NCBI GenBank assembly: GCA_013339765.2
Contig: JABSTR010001229.1
Location: 62,001-126,000 of the forward strand
From: Haemaphysalis longicornis
Lineage: Eukaryota > Arthropoda > Arachnida > Ixodida > Ixodidae
DNA: 64,000 bases
Reading direction: 5' to 3'
Shown here piece after piece: positions 10,940-23,344 of the stretch (its first letter is position 1; each line of letters begins with the position of its first letter). The translations under genes were made by a program, and so were the position numbers. The notes beneath the pieces are model-generated. The model searched no databases. It was not told the DNA's origin and saw only the letters and a program-made list of their open reading frames with translations.

Positions 10940-12352
10940 CCGGAAGTACGTCACGATGAAAGGGACTCGAAAGGGACGTTTTCAAAAGGGACAGTTACGA
11001 GAATACCGCCCCAGATAATTTCACTAAACTCTTTCGTAACGTGGGGAAATTGACTGAGTTTTAGGGGTCTAAGAAAACTTTTTTTTTTCTTCTGCGAAAC
11101 ATATTAATTAGGCACTAATTACAGTAACATAAAATGCAGATAATTTAATTCCTTTTCCAGCAACACCAGCTTTTATCATGTTTTCATACATCATAGTTGC
11201 GAAAAAAATATATCAATATTTGCCATGGTCTCGTAGAAAATGATAAAAAGGGAGTTGAGTTTAATAAACCACCAACAGTAGAAAAAATTTTGAATATACA
11301 TTTCAACAACATGTCCTAAAAAGTGTTCACTTGCGCGGAACAGTTTGTCAGATACAAAAAAAAATGTTAGCATGCGTGGTGCTCATGCCATGCAGTGAAG
11401 CCCAACCTCCATTTCAAAATGCGCAATTTTGAGTGGTTTTCTGGAAGAAATCTGGTGGATTGACATTGTCAGAGGCACCAATTTGTCCTCAAGGGACGGG
11501 AAAACATCTCGTCAATGACTGACTTCATTTACGGCCACCACAGTATTCGGGACAAGCACGCAATGTGAAAAGATCTGCATGGAGTTGAAAACGAAACTCG
11601 GTGGTTGATGCTTGTTGACGTTCACTGTCAATTCTCTCTGAAAACATAAACTTCAGTTTTTTTATCATCTTCTGACTCGCTATTGTAGCCCTGCTTGCAG
11701 GAAGGAGGTGCAATGCGCTAGAATCTCGCCCTGCAAGCTTTCACCGGGTAGCTATTGTGCGATGGAAGTTTTCAGCACTATGAGCCTCCTGCTTCGAGCG
11801 CCACCTAACATTTTCGAAAAGAAACAATACCAAACCTCCGTCCAAATGGACAATTCTACTAAAGAGCCGTACTAGACCTCCGGAGTTACCCTTGTGTGGA
11901 AACGGAACTGGCCGGCGAACAGCTGGCAGTGTGCAAGGCGGTTTGAAGCGCTCTCCTTGTTGGAACTGACATCTGGCGACTGGGTGTTATCTTTTGACTG
12001 AGGCGCCAATCTGGAGGCGAGCTGCTCAGACAGACCCTACACTGGCTCCCCAAACAAAGGTGAATTTCAGCGGAAATTTCTTATTCCGACCGGATTCAAC
12101 ACTCTCATCGTGTTCATGAAGCCACCAGGAGCACGGCAACATCAAGCTTGAAGCTGTACGGACAACATTCTTCATTTTAGGGCCAGATCAAGTTTCGAAG
12201 CGGTGGAGATCCGCTAACCCTACCTAACAAGCTAGCGGCGAGGCATTGCCACGACATCGGCTACCTCGCCACAGGAGATGGCATCTGCCCTGTCTCTAGC
12301 GGACGCCGCCCAAGCTCACTGGTCGTCTACAGACATCTCAGACGAAGACTAA

Positions 12353-13387
12353 ATGGATTTGCGAGGTTCGCAAGAAGATACAATTACTACCGGTGGGAAT
12401 AATGACACCACAAACTGGATCACCGTCACAAGCTGGGCCCAACGCTGCAGATTGAAATCACAAGTGATCACGCCGGCGCTGACCTTGACGCCACCGAAAT
12501 CGGATCTTCGCACCAGCCGCCTACCGCGCCAGCCGAAACTGCCACCGCTGCCCGCCGACGATTACAAGCTGGCCATCACACCTCGCAACGGCCTGCCACT
12601 AGGCAAGGTGAGCCCCATGGCCCTCTCAGATTGCATCTTGCACGAGGCGAATCTCCAGCTTGAAGGCACAACAATCAGAGTCCGCATCGACGAAAATCAG
12701 AACATCCTCATCGTAAGCACCCCTTCCCCAGACACCGCTGCGGCACTAAGCAAGATAGAAAAACTCACAATTGGAAATGGCACCTTTGAAGTTTCATCAT
12801 ACAGAGTCTCCCCAGATAGTTCCTGCAAAGGTGTGATCCATAACATCCACCTCGAGGCAACGCCTGACGAAATAATGAAAGCCATCTCAGCTCCAGGATT
12901 CAAACCACTCACGCGCCACAGGTTAGGAAATTCTACAACCATCGTCATAACATTTCTGGGGAAGAAAGTGCCTTTTATGGTCTACGTCGGTGGGGTAGAG
13001 ACGAGGTGCTACCTCTACAAGCGCACAGTTGCCCACTGTCACGTGTGCCACAAAACCGGCCACAGGGCAGACGTGTGCCCGCACCCCCCCTTCAATGCCC
13101 AAATGCAAGGATTGCGGAGTTCAACTGATTTCGGACCAACACGAGTGCCGCCCCCAGTGCGCTCTCTGCGGAGGCGCCCATACGTCAAGTAAGCCATGTC
13201 CCAAGAGGTTCCTACCATCGATCAACCGCAGAAAGGGAGGAGGCCCACCCACGAGCGACAGGAGGTCCCGCTCACTGTCTGTGGATGCTCGCAAAACGAC
13301 TCCAAACTCCCGGTCCCAATCCCGGAACAGGCGCGACAGTTCCCAGGCCCCGACCAAAAGTGGAAGGGAATCAAGACGTTGCTCCTA
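12353..13387 (+). pseudogene. LINE ORF1 (gag-like, zinc knuckles), first part
   Basis: The start ATG at 12353 follows an in-frame stop. About 225 residues of gag-like sequence lead to three Cys-His knuckles: CHVCHKTGHRADVC, CKDCGVQLISDQHEC and CALCGGAHTSSKPC. These bind nucleic acid and package element RNA in the I/R1/Jockey group. The frame changes inside the C7 run near 13086, between knuckles one and two, and again before the insertion at 13387. An Arg/Ser-rich tail follows. The gene is interrupted by the element at 13387-14756. Confidence 0.85.
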
Positions 13388-14756
13388 GGCTTGTGCGAAT
13401 ATTCGGGTGCTTCGAATATTCGAACGAATATTACAGTATTCGTATTTGCTTCAACTCGAATTTAAAATTTCGGTTATTTGGAAGTATTCGGGGTGAACAA
13501 ATATCACAACTGCATTCAAGTTTTGATTTCGTTAGGCAAGCCGCAGTGCCATTGACATCAGGCCTACATCTTGACTACATGTGGAGCCAAGACAAGCTAA
13601 GCCACATTCAGAGCGTTGTCGTAGCCTTCTTACGCGCGCATGTCCTTCAGGGTAGCCGAGGCCCCTGTTTCTTTGTTTCAAACAATGAAAATGGTTCTAT
13701 GTCGCCGAGCAGTCCTTTCTGGACTTTTGCCTCCTCACTCGCAGTGCCCATGCACTACACGCCGTAAACCGCGAACCGCATGGCGCGTTTTTGCACGCGA
13801 TTCGTGCACGTCGGTGTTGCGCGCGAGATTATTTCACACCCGCGTCGACGAGTGCGCATTCCTAAACGAGTTGGTGTTGCATTGCCAAAATTACAGAACG
13901 ATTCCACGCGCGGCAGCTTCTGCCTCGCTCAGAAAATGACACGCACCGCGCGCGGCAGTGGGAGGAGCCTGATGACTTGCGCCAATGGGGAGGCAAGTGC
14001 CTCATGGCGGCAGTTTCGAAGCGCCTGAGACAGCCGGCTGGCCCCGCTGGAGATGTTTAGGCTTAGCACCCCGGCAGATATTTCATGGGTGGTTTCACTA
14101 GCAGCGCGGATGATGTTTTATAGCACCGTTTTTGCCCGCATGATTAGCTCATTTACTGCACAAGATATTTCGTGTGTGCTGTAAGTGGCATTTTAAAGAG
14201 CAGTTAAAAGTAGTCACTCGAGCGCCCCACACCACCTCGCGACCGAAGCCGCTGCCATGTTGCCACAGCCGGCCGCGCCCCGCTCAGCGTGCAGGTGGTT
14301 TCGCAGCAGTGTCAGCGCGCCTGTAGAGTGCGCGGCGTGTTTTCTTGAGCAGAAAACAACAGCCCGGCCGTTCCTGGAGAAAGAACGTGACGAAGAGGGG
14401 AAAGAGAGCCCGTACGTCGCTGTCGCTTGCTCGCTCGGCGGTCGGGCGCCTCGCCGGCTCGTTTGTATCATCTGCCGGGCCAGCGCAGGTCCGTTCGTAA
14501 GAGCCGAAATTTTCCCATTGCAAACAATGCAATTTCGATGGAACTTTTTCAGAAATTCGTATCATCCCGAAATTCATATCACCCAGAAACGTATCATCAA
14601 GATTCCACTGTATAGAACTTTTTATGATGGTCCCGCCAGGCCCGGAAGCTCAGTGACACCTGACAGCTATTCGAATTCGCTTCAAAAATATTCGACCCCA
14701 AGGACTATTCGCTTCGAATTCGCTTCGAACTAAAATATTACTATTTGAACAAGCCT
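13387..14756. mobile_element. MITE with GGCTTGT termini nested in LINE ORF1
   Basis: The left end is GGCTTGTGCGAATATTCG and the right end is the complement of GGCTTGTTCAAATAG, with CTAG present at both junctions (the target could be TA or CTAG; the palindromic context leaves this open). The ORF1 Arg/Ser-rich tail resumes after it. Its inner part from about 13690 to 14612 is clearly related to the Tigger-like family T MITE at 3891-4816, including the ATCATCAAGATTCCACTGTA end, so a third level of nesting is likely. Confidence 0.7.
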
Positions 14757-15071
14757 AGTCGCTCCCAATCCCGATCCAAGCATGCCTCCAAAGCAAGGCC
14801 ACCAAGCACCACGAGGGGAATAGGAGCATTGCAGACGACTACGTCGCCATCTCAGGGGAGCTGGGCAAAGGTCGCCTCTTCCAAAGCTCAACCTCCCCTT
14901 TACCACCCTGAAATAACACAGGTGCAGGCGCAGAATGCCCGCCTACTAGAGGAAAATGCTATTCTAAAAGCTGAACTTGCATCTCTCAGAGCAGAATTAT
15001 CTGCGATGTGGGAAGATTTTCTTAGCACATGCAGCATTGCAAAAGCCAGCACCCAGTCTTCCCCACCTTAG
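14757..15071 (+). pseudogene. LINE ORF1, C-terminal part
   Basis: ORF1 continues RSQSRSKHASKARPPS to a stop at 15069. Near its end the heptad-like QAQNARLLEENAILKAEL and ASLRAEL suggest a short coiled coil, which in LINE ORF1 proteins mediates multimer formation. It is in a different frame from the last frame before the insertion, so at least one indel lies near 13370. Confidence 0.7.
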
Positions 15072-15425
15072 AAACGCTAACGGGCTGAAAAATCCCCAAT
15101 CCTGCCAAAAGAGCAGCATCCCAACCATCCCCAGAATGCGCAACCCACCCTTCCACACTGTCCCTCCAGCAGATAGAAGAATTAATAACACGGTCTACCG
15201 AATCTATTCAGGCTACTCTAGAAAAGCACTTGACCGACCGCATGTTACAATTTAATGCACGAGTGACGGCACGCATGGTCAGGCTAGAAGAACATATGCT
15301 CCCGCTCGTGGCTCCTCAGCACTGGCACAGCAACCAAACCTCCCAAACGGCTGACCCTCACCAACAAATCGCCCCTCATTTCCCCCAGGCTGGCAGCACA
15401 ACGATGCAGTAGGCAACCAAACACC

Positions 15426-16308
15426 CAACAGAAACTCACTGTGCGGCAGTGGAACTGTCGCGGATTCAGGAATAAGTACGGTTCACTCACCCAGTACCTT
15501 TCAGCATCGTCTACCCCACCCGAAAGCATCACGCTTCGAGAGACTAACACCCAGGGGTGCCTTCTCGGCTTCATCACATACAGCACAGAAAAAGGCAATA
15601 GTCTTCATACCCTTGTCAGCAAGTGACTTGTCGTCATTCAACACCCCCTTCAACAGTCAGAGCCCTTAGGAATACTGCTCGAGCTAATTCCGAATGCGGT
15701 TAAGAGATAACGCACCCTTTTCCTGCTCAACATTTACTGTAGACCAAAGAGCTCACCCCCCGCCCTGAAGCAAGTCATAGAGCAAGCTGTCCACACTGCG
15801 GCCAACCATCCGCTCCTAGTAGTGGGTGACTTCAACGCAGCCCACCCGGTCTGGGGAGACACTTATACCAACCCCAGGGCCAGAGTGCTGCACGCATTTA
15901 TCATGGATCAAGATGTCACCCTTCTAACTGACCCCCAACAAAGCACAAGAATAGGCAACTGCGTGACCAGGGACACTACCCCTGACCTCACCTTGACCAA
16001 ACTTGTCCCCCATGCCCGCTGGTCCCACTTAGGTGAGTACCTGGGCAGTGATCACGCCGTCCTGGCCACCACCATATACGGAGCAGACTATCAGGCCAAG
16101 ATAGGAACCCCCCGTCTCACGGATTGGGCCAAGCTGAGAGAGGTTCGAGGACAATGAAGCCAACCCGAAGTTTCCCGCACCCCACCGTCCATACAAGGCT
16201 GGACTCCGCCAAGACGGGCAGGAACACACCAAACAACTACAGACCACAACTACCACCTCGTGCATCGACGCTCGGCTTCTCCACATGTGGGAGGCCCGCC
16301 GCAGCCTC
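15426..16308 (+). pseudogene. LINE ORF2, endonuclease domain
   Basis: The domain opens with VRQWNCRGFRNKYGSL, the (Q/W)WNCRG(L/I) start of apurinic-type endonucleases, and includes LLVVGDFNAAHPVWG (about 15810-15855) and GSDHAVL (about 16048), the GDFN and SDH catalytic blocks. This enzyme nicks target DNA to prime reverse transcription. Frameshifts and stops lie between about 15625 and 15720. It ends in MWEARRSLL, where a TTAA element is inserted. Confidence 0.85.
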
Positions 16309-17996
16309 TTAACTCTTTCGCTACCGCAGAAAATTGACCAATTTTGGGGGGTCCAAGAAAACATTTTTTTTTCTGCTAAAAAATTATTAGGCACTAATGC
16401 AGGAGCACAAAATGCAGATTATTTAACGGCCTTTCCACTAACACCAGTTTTTTTAAAGGTTTTCATATATCATAGTTGTGAAAAAAAATATCAAAATCAA
16501 AAGTTTTGTCAAGTTGTCGAAAAAAAATGATAAAAAAGGAGTTGTGTATATCAAACCACCGGTTAGTAGAAAAAATTAGAATATACATTTTGCAGGGAAA
16601 ACATTTCAAAAACACACCCTAAAAAAAATGTCGACTTGCGTGGAACAGTTTTCAGATATAAAAAAAAATATTAGCACGCACGGTGCTCGTGTCATGCGGT
16701 GATGAAGCCCAAACCTCTAATTCAAACTGTGCAATTTTGGGTGGTTCCTTGGAATAAATCTGGCGGTTTGACGTTATCAGAGGCACCAATTTGCCCCCAC
16801 ATAACGTAAAACATCTTGTCAATGGCTGACTTTGCATTTACAGCGAGCACAATATTTGGACAAGCACGCGATGCAGAAAAAAACATGCATGAAGTTGAAA
16901 ACGAAACGCCGTGGCTGATGTTTGTTGTCGTTCACGGTCAGTTATCTCTCAAACATAAAGCTGAGCTTTATTATCATCTTCTTACTCGCAATTGTAGCCT
17001 TGCTCGAAAAATGAGGTACGATGAGCTAGAATCGTCCCCTGCGATCTTTGGCCGGAGTAGCATGTCGCGCGCTAAAAAAGATCAGCACAACGAGCCTCCT
17101 CTATTGCAGCGCCACCTAACATTTTAAAATGAAACAGTACAAAACTTATCAGAGACTCCGTCCGAATAGACAGTTCAACTAAGCAGCAACATTAGACACC
17201 CGGATATATGAAAACGAAACTGGAAGGCGAACAGCTGGCAGTGTAAGGCCGGTTTGGAAGCGCTGTCCTCGGCGGAACAGATATCTGGGCGACTGGGTGT
17301 GACCTTTGACTTGCATCTGAAGTTCTTATCGCACGAAATCGGGTTAGGGTGGGGGGGAAATGAGGAGCGGCGTGCTTTGTTCGAGGATCAGTCGCGGACG
17401 CTTCAGGCGCCATGGCAGTTAGCCTTGAAGTTGGGTAACTGCGTAGTTGCGCTAAATATGAATTTCGCGATGCAGAAACGAAACCGAAACTGTTGTAAAC
17501 TGTTTGGGAATGGTCCTTGGGTAAGTAGAACTACCAGAGTACTTAGGACAACTTGCGCAAAGGCAATAAAACTGCCTAAAATCATAAAGTAGCTTTGCAA
17601 CCAGGCACTGCTTGACATTTTCAGCCGATTTCTGGATTATTACTGTCAGAGCGTGAACCTGACGATTGAAAATCGTTTGCTAGTTCCCCATTCACGCCCT
17701 GATAGCAAAAAAGAAGCGCTGGTGCAGAGTAATTACGAGTTGCACGCATTCTTCGTTGGTAGCCTTGAGGCGCGATGACCACGCCCCTTTTCCACAACCA
17801 GGTGATTCAAAAGCGTGTCAAAAATCACGTTTCCGTTGCAAAAATGAAAACAAAACTGATTTTGAAAGGCCATTTTCTGATCTAACTCCGAACAGCTTTA
17901 CTTGTTCGAGAAACGCCTGGAACGCTATGAAAAGGCGCTCCCAAAAGTATCGATCAAATTGATCGATTTTGATAGGCGCGGTAGCGAAAGAGTTAA
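16309..17996. mobile_element. family A piggyBac-like element, copy 3, inside the LINE
   Basis: It has perfect 19-bp terminal repeats TTAACTCTTTCGCTACCGC in inverted orientation and TTAA at both ends. Taking it out with one TTAA restores the LINE frame (SLL then KRW), which proves the target duplication. At 1,688 bp it is the cleanest copy, defines the family length, and has no transposase. Confidence 0.9.
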
Positions 17997-20605
17997 AGCG
18001 GTGGAAGAAACAGAAGCATAACCACAAGCTTAAGAAGTGGATCGCACAGCTCACGGCCGACGCAGCGCAATACGCAGCTATGCTCTGCCGAGAGAATTAG
18101 CCCACACTCTGCGACGGGCTAAGGGGTACATTGAGCAGCCTGAAAACCTGGAAACTGCTTCGCTCCCTCATCAATCCGGCCACCAGCAAGATGGAATCAC
18201 AAAACTACATGACCCGAATCATTCAACAACACCCCAAGACTATGGCAGATCTCCTCAATACCCTCCGGGCTCCGTACCACCCCACTCTCCCGTCAGAGCC
18301 GCTCCCGCCATACACCGGTAGCCCTAACCCCCTACTCGATGAGGACATCTATTTAGATGAGCTTGCGGCAGCCGTTAGCAGTCTTCGAAGGCACACGGCA
18401 CCGGGCATGGACCAAATCTCGAACAAAGTTTTGATCAGTTTGGATGATCAATCTCTATTAGACCTCACTTCCTACCTCAACCAGATATGGCGGGCTGGTA
18501 TTCTTCCAGCTGAATGGAAAACGGTGGAAGTCTGCCTAATACCGAAGCCGGGCAAACCACCTAGCATAGGAAATATACGCCCCATTCCCCTCACGTCCTG
18601 CGTGGGGAAGCTTCTGGAACATATCGTCCTTAACCGGCTTCAAACATACCTAGAAGACACAGGCACAGGAAAGCTTCCCGGGACCGTGGTAGGCTTCCGC
18701 CCCAATCTTTCCACGCAGGATATCCTACTTCAAATCAAAGAGGAGGTAATGGCACCATGCCACACGAAATTCTCCTACTGCCATTTTGGCACTGGACCTA
18801 AGCATTTGACCATGTGAAGCACACCGCCATCTTGCTTCGACTCGACTCCCTTGGCTGTGGCGCAAGAACCTACCAGTACATCCGAGACTTCCTCACCAAC
18901 AGACAAGCCATCCTCAAGGTCTGGGACCACGCCACAGATCTTTTCTCTCTGGATGGGCGCGGCACACCTCAGGAGGCAGTCCTATCCCCCCTGCTGTTTA
19001 ACATCGCCCTGCTTGGCCTTCCTTCGCTCCTAAATGACATACCGGGTATCTGGCACAGCCTGTATGCGGACGACATTACCATCTGGTTGTCCACTGGACC
19101 GATAGGGGAGATTGAGAACCGATTGCAGATGGCGGCGGATGTAGTGAACCGCTACACCCAGTCGTGCGGTCTTAGTTGTGTCCCCCGGAAGTCTGAACTT
19201 CTGCTGGTCTCCCGCCGGAAAAAACAACCACCTGGATCTCCGACGATCAACATCCACATGGATGGCCTTACCATCACCCCCTCTCAACACATCAAGATCC
19301 TTGGCATGACATTTCAAGCAGACCGCACATCCTCCATTCTAATGAACATGTTGAAACACACCACAGAACAAGTAACCCACATGATCAGACGCATTTCCTC
19401 CAAAACGCGAGGTATGGGGGAGGCGGACACACTTCGACTAGTCCAAGCATTCATCATATCCCTGATCACCTACTCTATACCGTATGCTCTTCTGTCCGCG
19501 GCAGAACTCAATAAAGTAGACACAATAATCCGGAAAGCCTACAAGCAAGCCATTGGACTCCCAGCAAGCACCTCCACAGACCGACTTCTCAAGCTTGACA
19601 ACCACAACACCGCAGAAGAATTAATTGAGGCCCACCTCTCAAGCCAAAGAGTGCAACTGGAAGCCACAGAAGCAGGCAGAGCCATTCTCTCCCACCTGGG
19701 ACTTTCAGTCCCACTTCAACATTCAGCTCCTGACCTAAGAAGCATCCCACACACAATCCGTCAATGCCTCATTGTCCCTCCTCTACCGCGCAGCATGCAC
19801 CCTGTGCACCCTGCGGCGAGATGAGAGGCCAGAGCCAGAGCCATTTCGAGGCAATACGGAAACTAATCCGACACTGCCTACACGGATTGTGCCACACACC
19901 CCAAAATTCAGGCCACGACCGTTGTTGTAGTCATGAAGAAACACCACACCACGACCCACTGCAAGCGGAGGAAGCGGCCATCGCCTTTTCCGTGAGTCAA
20001 ACCACAGCCACTGTCATCATCACCAACTCGCAGCAGGCTGCCGAAATTTCACCAACGGAAGAATTCACCGCAGAACCCTCAAGATTCTTGCACAACGCCC
20101 CCCAAGCCGTTCCATCAAGATCATCTGGGCCCCCGCTCATCTCGATGTTCCGGGCAACGGGACCACCCATCTCCTGGCTCGAGAGCTATCCCGCCGAGCC
20201 GCTGTTGCCGGGAGTGAGCCTGAGCGCACGCACGTGACGGTCACGTGTCAAGAAATCGCACAACACTACCGACTAGAGCGGCAGCATTGCCCCCCAGCAC
20301 ACAAACAACTCCCCAGAGAGCTGGAGCGACTCCTCCGTGCCCTTCAAACGAACACTTTCCCCCACCCCACCAGAAGTCACATTTTGGCTCCTACCTGTTT
20401 CTCCTCACAGTGCCGCTTTTGCAATGCTCCCGGGACACTCTATCATATTGTAGGAGGCTGCGGCCAAGCCCCGCTTCCCCACCCCAATCCCTATCCCACC
20501 CATGAGCTTTGGGAGAGAGCCTTGGCCAGCTCCACCCTCGAGGATCAGCGTCAGCTGGTCGAGAGGGCTGTGTACGCGGCCCAAGCTCAAGGCGTCCTGG
20601 ACTAG
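17997..20605 (+). pseudogene. LINE ORF2, reverse transcriptase, RNase H and zinc finger
   Basis: Reverse-transcriptase blocks in order: LIPKPGKPPSIGNIRPI (about 18538), LLEHIVLNRLQ, GFRPNLSTQD, AFDHVKHT broken by an indel near 18800-18815, GTPQEAVLSPLLFNIAL (about 18962) and the catalytic YADD (19063-19074). A thumb-like region follows to about 19800. A decayed RNase H comes next: QAEEAAIA and IIWAPAH in different frames. The end is a CxxC..H..C finger (QCRFCNAPGTLYHIVGGC, about 20410-20463) and a stop at 20603. The enzyme would copy element RNA at the nick. Several frameshifts make it inactive. Confidence 0.9.
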
Positions 20606-22194
20606 GGAAGCCACCCCGAAGACTTCATTTTATTTTATTTTATTTTATTTTTCTCAATAATGAAAGTTTATTCTCTATCTTTTGACTTTCATTGGAAGTT
20701 CTTATCACAGAAATTGGTAAGAACGGTGGAGTAACGGTTGAAGTTCCAGAACGAACACGCAAGCGTGTGCGCCAATGTGTACGAACAACCGCCTGGCCCG
20801 AGCTCGACATCTCGCCGTCGCGCAGACGAATTTTCGGGTTCGAGGCGCTCTGACCTTGGAGGAAAAATGCCGTAAACACCGCGCATTGACGCTCGTATCT
20901 TTCTGGTCGAGAGCAGAGAGCTCGCGCGAACGGCTTTCCATACACGACACCGGCCAACTGGCATAAGCGATACTGCTACTGAAGTTGAACTATTATTAAC
21001 CGTAATAAAAATACGGCACATAGGTACCCGTCTGTATTCGTCCGTGGCGACAGCGCTGACGAGGCAGCGGTGCCGACGGCAGGGCGTTCGTCTGTTGTGG
21101 CTATCGCGGAATGGTCGCTTTCCAGTCCACCGCGTATCCCACAACTCTTGCCGCTCGTGCACTTAGAAGCGTTGAGCGTTCAAGTGGTGTGAGGTTGTTA
21201 AATGCAAGCCCGAGCTCCTCGGCGAGAGTTTTGTTCTCCGGATCAGGCGATTCCATGACTGGGGCTGCGGGTGCACTAGGTTTTACTAGCATTTTTAAAA
21301 TGGCCGCCGTCTCGGTCGACTCCCGCGTGTGGGTGCTATATGGAGTCGACATACTAAGTATCTGTTTCATGGACCGGCCCGTGTGACACCATTGCTCACG
21401 TCACCAAATGTGCAATTTTAGCGGGAGATTTAAAATTTTGGCTTAAATTGCCTTATTTCTCAGTGAATAAAGCATCATTTGCTTCCGTGAAAGCGCTTGG
21501 GGTACTATGAAACACCTAATCTTTCGAATAAAACAAACTTTTGTTTTCTCTTCATGGCTCCTTTAAGGCAGGATGAAATCATGAGTGGCGTGCTTTTTTC
21601 GAGGATCAGTAGTGGTAGGCTTGAATTTGGGTAACTGCGTAGTAACGCCAAATATAAAATTCGCAATGCAGAAACGAAACAAAATCTAATGTAAACTGTT
21701 TGCGAGTTTTCCTTTGGTAAGTAGAACTACTACACAACTTAGAACAACGTGCGCAAAGGCAATAAAACTGCCTGAAATCATAAAATAACTTTGCAAACAG
21801 GCACTGCTTGATATGTTCAGCCGATTTCAGGGATTATTCCTGTCAGAGTGCAAACCTGATGACTGAAAATCGTCTTCCGATTCACCATTCGTGTCCCGAT
21901 AACAAAAACCAAACGTTGATGCAGAGTAATTACGAATGGCACGCCTTCTTTGGTAGCAGTGACGCGTGATGACTACGCCTCTTTTCCACACCCAGGTAGT
22001 GGAAAAAAGTGTCAAAAATCACGTTTTTGTTGCAAAAATGAAAACAGAACTGATTTTAAGAGGGCATTTTCTTTTCTAAGCTAACCCCAAACAGCTTTAC
22101 TTGTTCCAGAAACGTGTGGATTGTTATGAAAAGGGGCTCCCAAGGTATTGTTCAAATTAACGATTTTGAATAGGCGCGGTAACAAAAGAGTTAA

Positions 22195-23112
22195 ACGAAA
22201 TTTTCATGCAGGGAAAAATTGGAATTTTTTTGTGTATTCAGGAACTAAACTCTCAAAATCGTACATTCATGGCTTCACAAGTGCTTGCACGGAGTCATTA
22301 CTGTAATGTTGCTTTTTTTTTTCTTGTAATCAGCTTTCAGTGTGCATTACCACATGTCACGGCAACTGCAACGGAAAGTGCTGACATAGTAGTGGGTGAC
22401 GATATGGCTAGGATCATCTTATAAACAAGCCCACTTGGGGTCGAGCCATAGCCAAGCCATAGCCAAGCATAGCCAAACTGATAAAACTGCACCTTCACCC
22501 CTAGTGCTTTGTGGCAGTCTTTTTAGAGGCTTGAGCAAGAGCAACGAATTTAACTTCTAAACATGGCACTGTCAAGTGAAAAGTGGACATTTCCTGAATG
22601 ATTTTGAAAATCATTCGTATGCCACGCAGCAAAGACACTGTTGTTGTGCAGCCAATCACTGACTGTCAATCACTTAGCAGTGTTGTGCGACTGGCGGCAC
22701 TTCTGTCAAAGAAGAGTGAACAGCCTTTGGGAAGTGCTTACTGTAATTACTCAATCTAGCACACATTTTTCAAATGGGTGCAGTGTCAGTGATTGCCTGG
22801 CCCAGCAACACAAACACCAAAATAAAAAATACTGTTTCAGGTTAGCGAACAAAAATTTATTTCTTCCCACTTGAACTCCAGTTTCGTGTCCCGCACTCCA
22901 AAGGGCTGCTGGGATATCAAGCCCTATTTTTTATCAAAATTGTTTTGCCAAAATTCTTGATTCAGAGACGCTGCCCTTGCAGCGTGCTCTGCACATGGCT
23001 GGTGAGTCCTACAAGCTGCCCGCACGAAATTGGGGTTTTGTTCATCACAGCCCAGGCCACCCCTGCTTGGCAGAGGATGCATGGTCTGACAAGACCTGTG
23101 GTTCCCTTGCAG
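22195..23112. other. intron, only a short tandem repeat seen
   Basis: Near 22444-22473 the motif CATAGCCAAG occurs three times in tandem with small changes. Otherwise this is AT-rich intron with no recognised element up to the exon acceptor at 23112. Confidence 0.4.
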
Positions 23113-23344
23113 CCCCTGACCCGGGTGATTGAAGTGTCGCTGAAATCGGAAGGTGCCCAGGACCACAAGTCAGCGACCACGCTGCCTGTGACTCTTCCTC
23201 CGGGCCTGACCATCACACCGATGGCCCCGCCCGAGATATCCTCGGCAGCGGTGACAAATGTGGTCACCAAGCCACTGCCCACTCGCTCGGAAACCACCGT
23301 CACAACCAAGGAGGCCAGCCCATCGTCTTCCGGCCCACTTGCAG
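23113..23344 (+). CDS. NUP214: NUP214-like exon 5 (probable GC-AG intron follows)
   Basis: The acceptor is ggttcccttgcag (ending 23112) and the start is phase 0, matching the end of the exon at 5471 despite a 17.6-kb intron. It encodes about 77 residues of Thr/Pro/Ser-rich linker, beginning PLTRVIEVSLKSEG and including VTLPPGLTITPMAPPE, KPLPTRSETTVTTKE and SPSSSGPLAG. The best donor is CAG|gcaaga at 23344/23345, a non-canonical GC donor with otherwise strong context. A GT at 23354 (AGGA|gtttgt) would add nine bases and keep the same phase. Either way the exon ends after one base of a codon, as the next exon requires. There are no FG motifs here, so it probably lies just ahead of the FG domain. 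Confidence 0.75.

Larger units (their letters stand above)
12000..20675 (+). mobile_element. full-length I-like non-LTR retrotransposon (with two nested insertions)
   Basis: A 12-bp target duplication, TATCTTTTGACT, flanks it (11988-11999 and 20676-20687). Order on the plus strand: 5' UTR (12000-12352), gag-like ORF1, apurinic-type endonuclease, reverse transcriptase, RNase H, C-terminal zinc finger, and a 3' tail with (ATTTT)n near 20624-20653. Without its two insertions it would be about 5.6 kb, normal for a complete LINE. The RNase H domain and three zinc knuckles point to the I superfamily. All reading frames carry breaks, so it is inactive. Confidence 0.88.
11025..22194. mobile_element. 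TTAA-type family A element, copy 2, split by a LINE
   Basis: The left end is a decayed TAAACTCTTTCGTAACG at 11025, the right end GCGGTAACAAAAGAGTTAA at 22194. Left-hand family A sequence runs to 11999 and resumes at 20676, the gap being a full-length LINE. Between about 20714 and 21566 there is further sequence with no counterpart in the other copies, so a second insertion is likely there. Confidence 0.75.
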
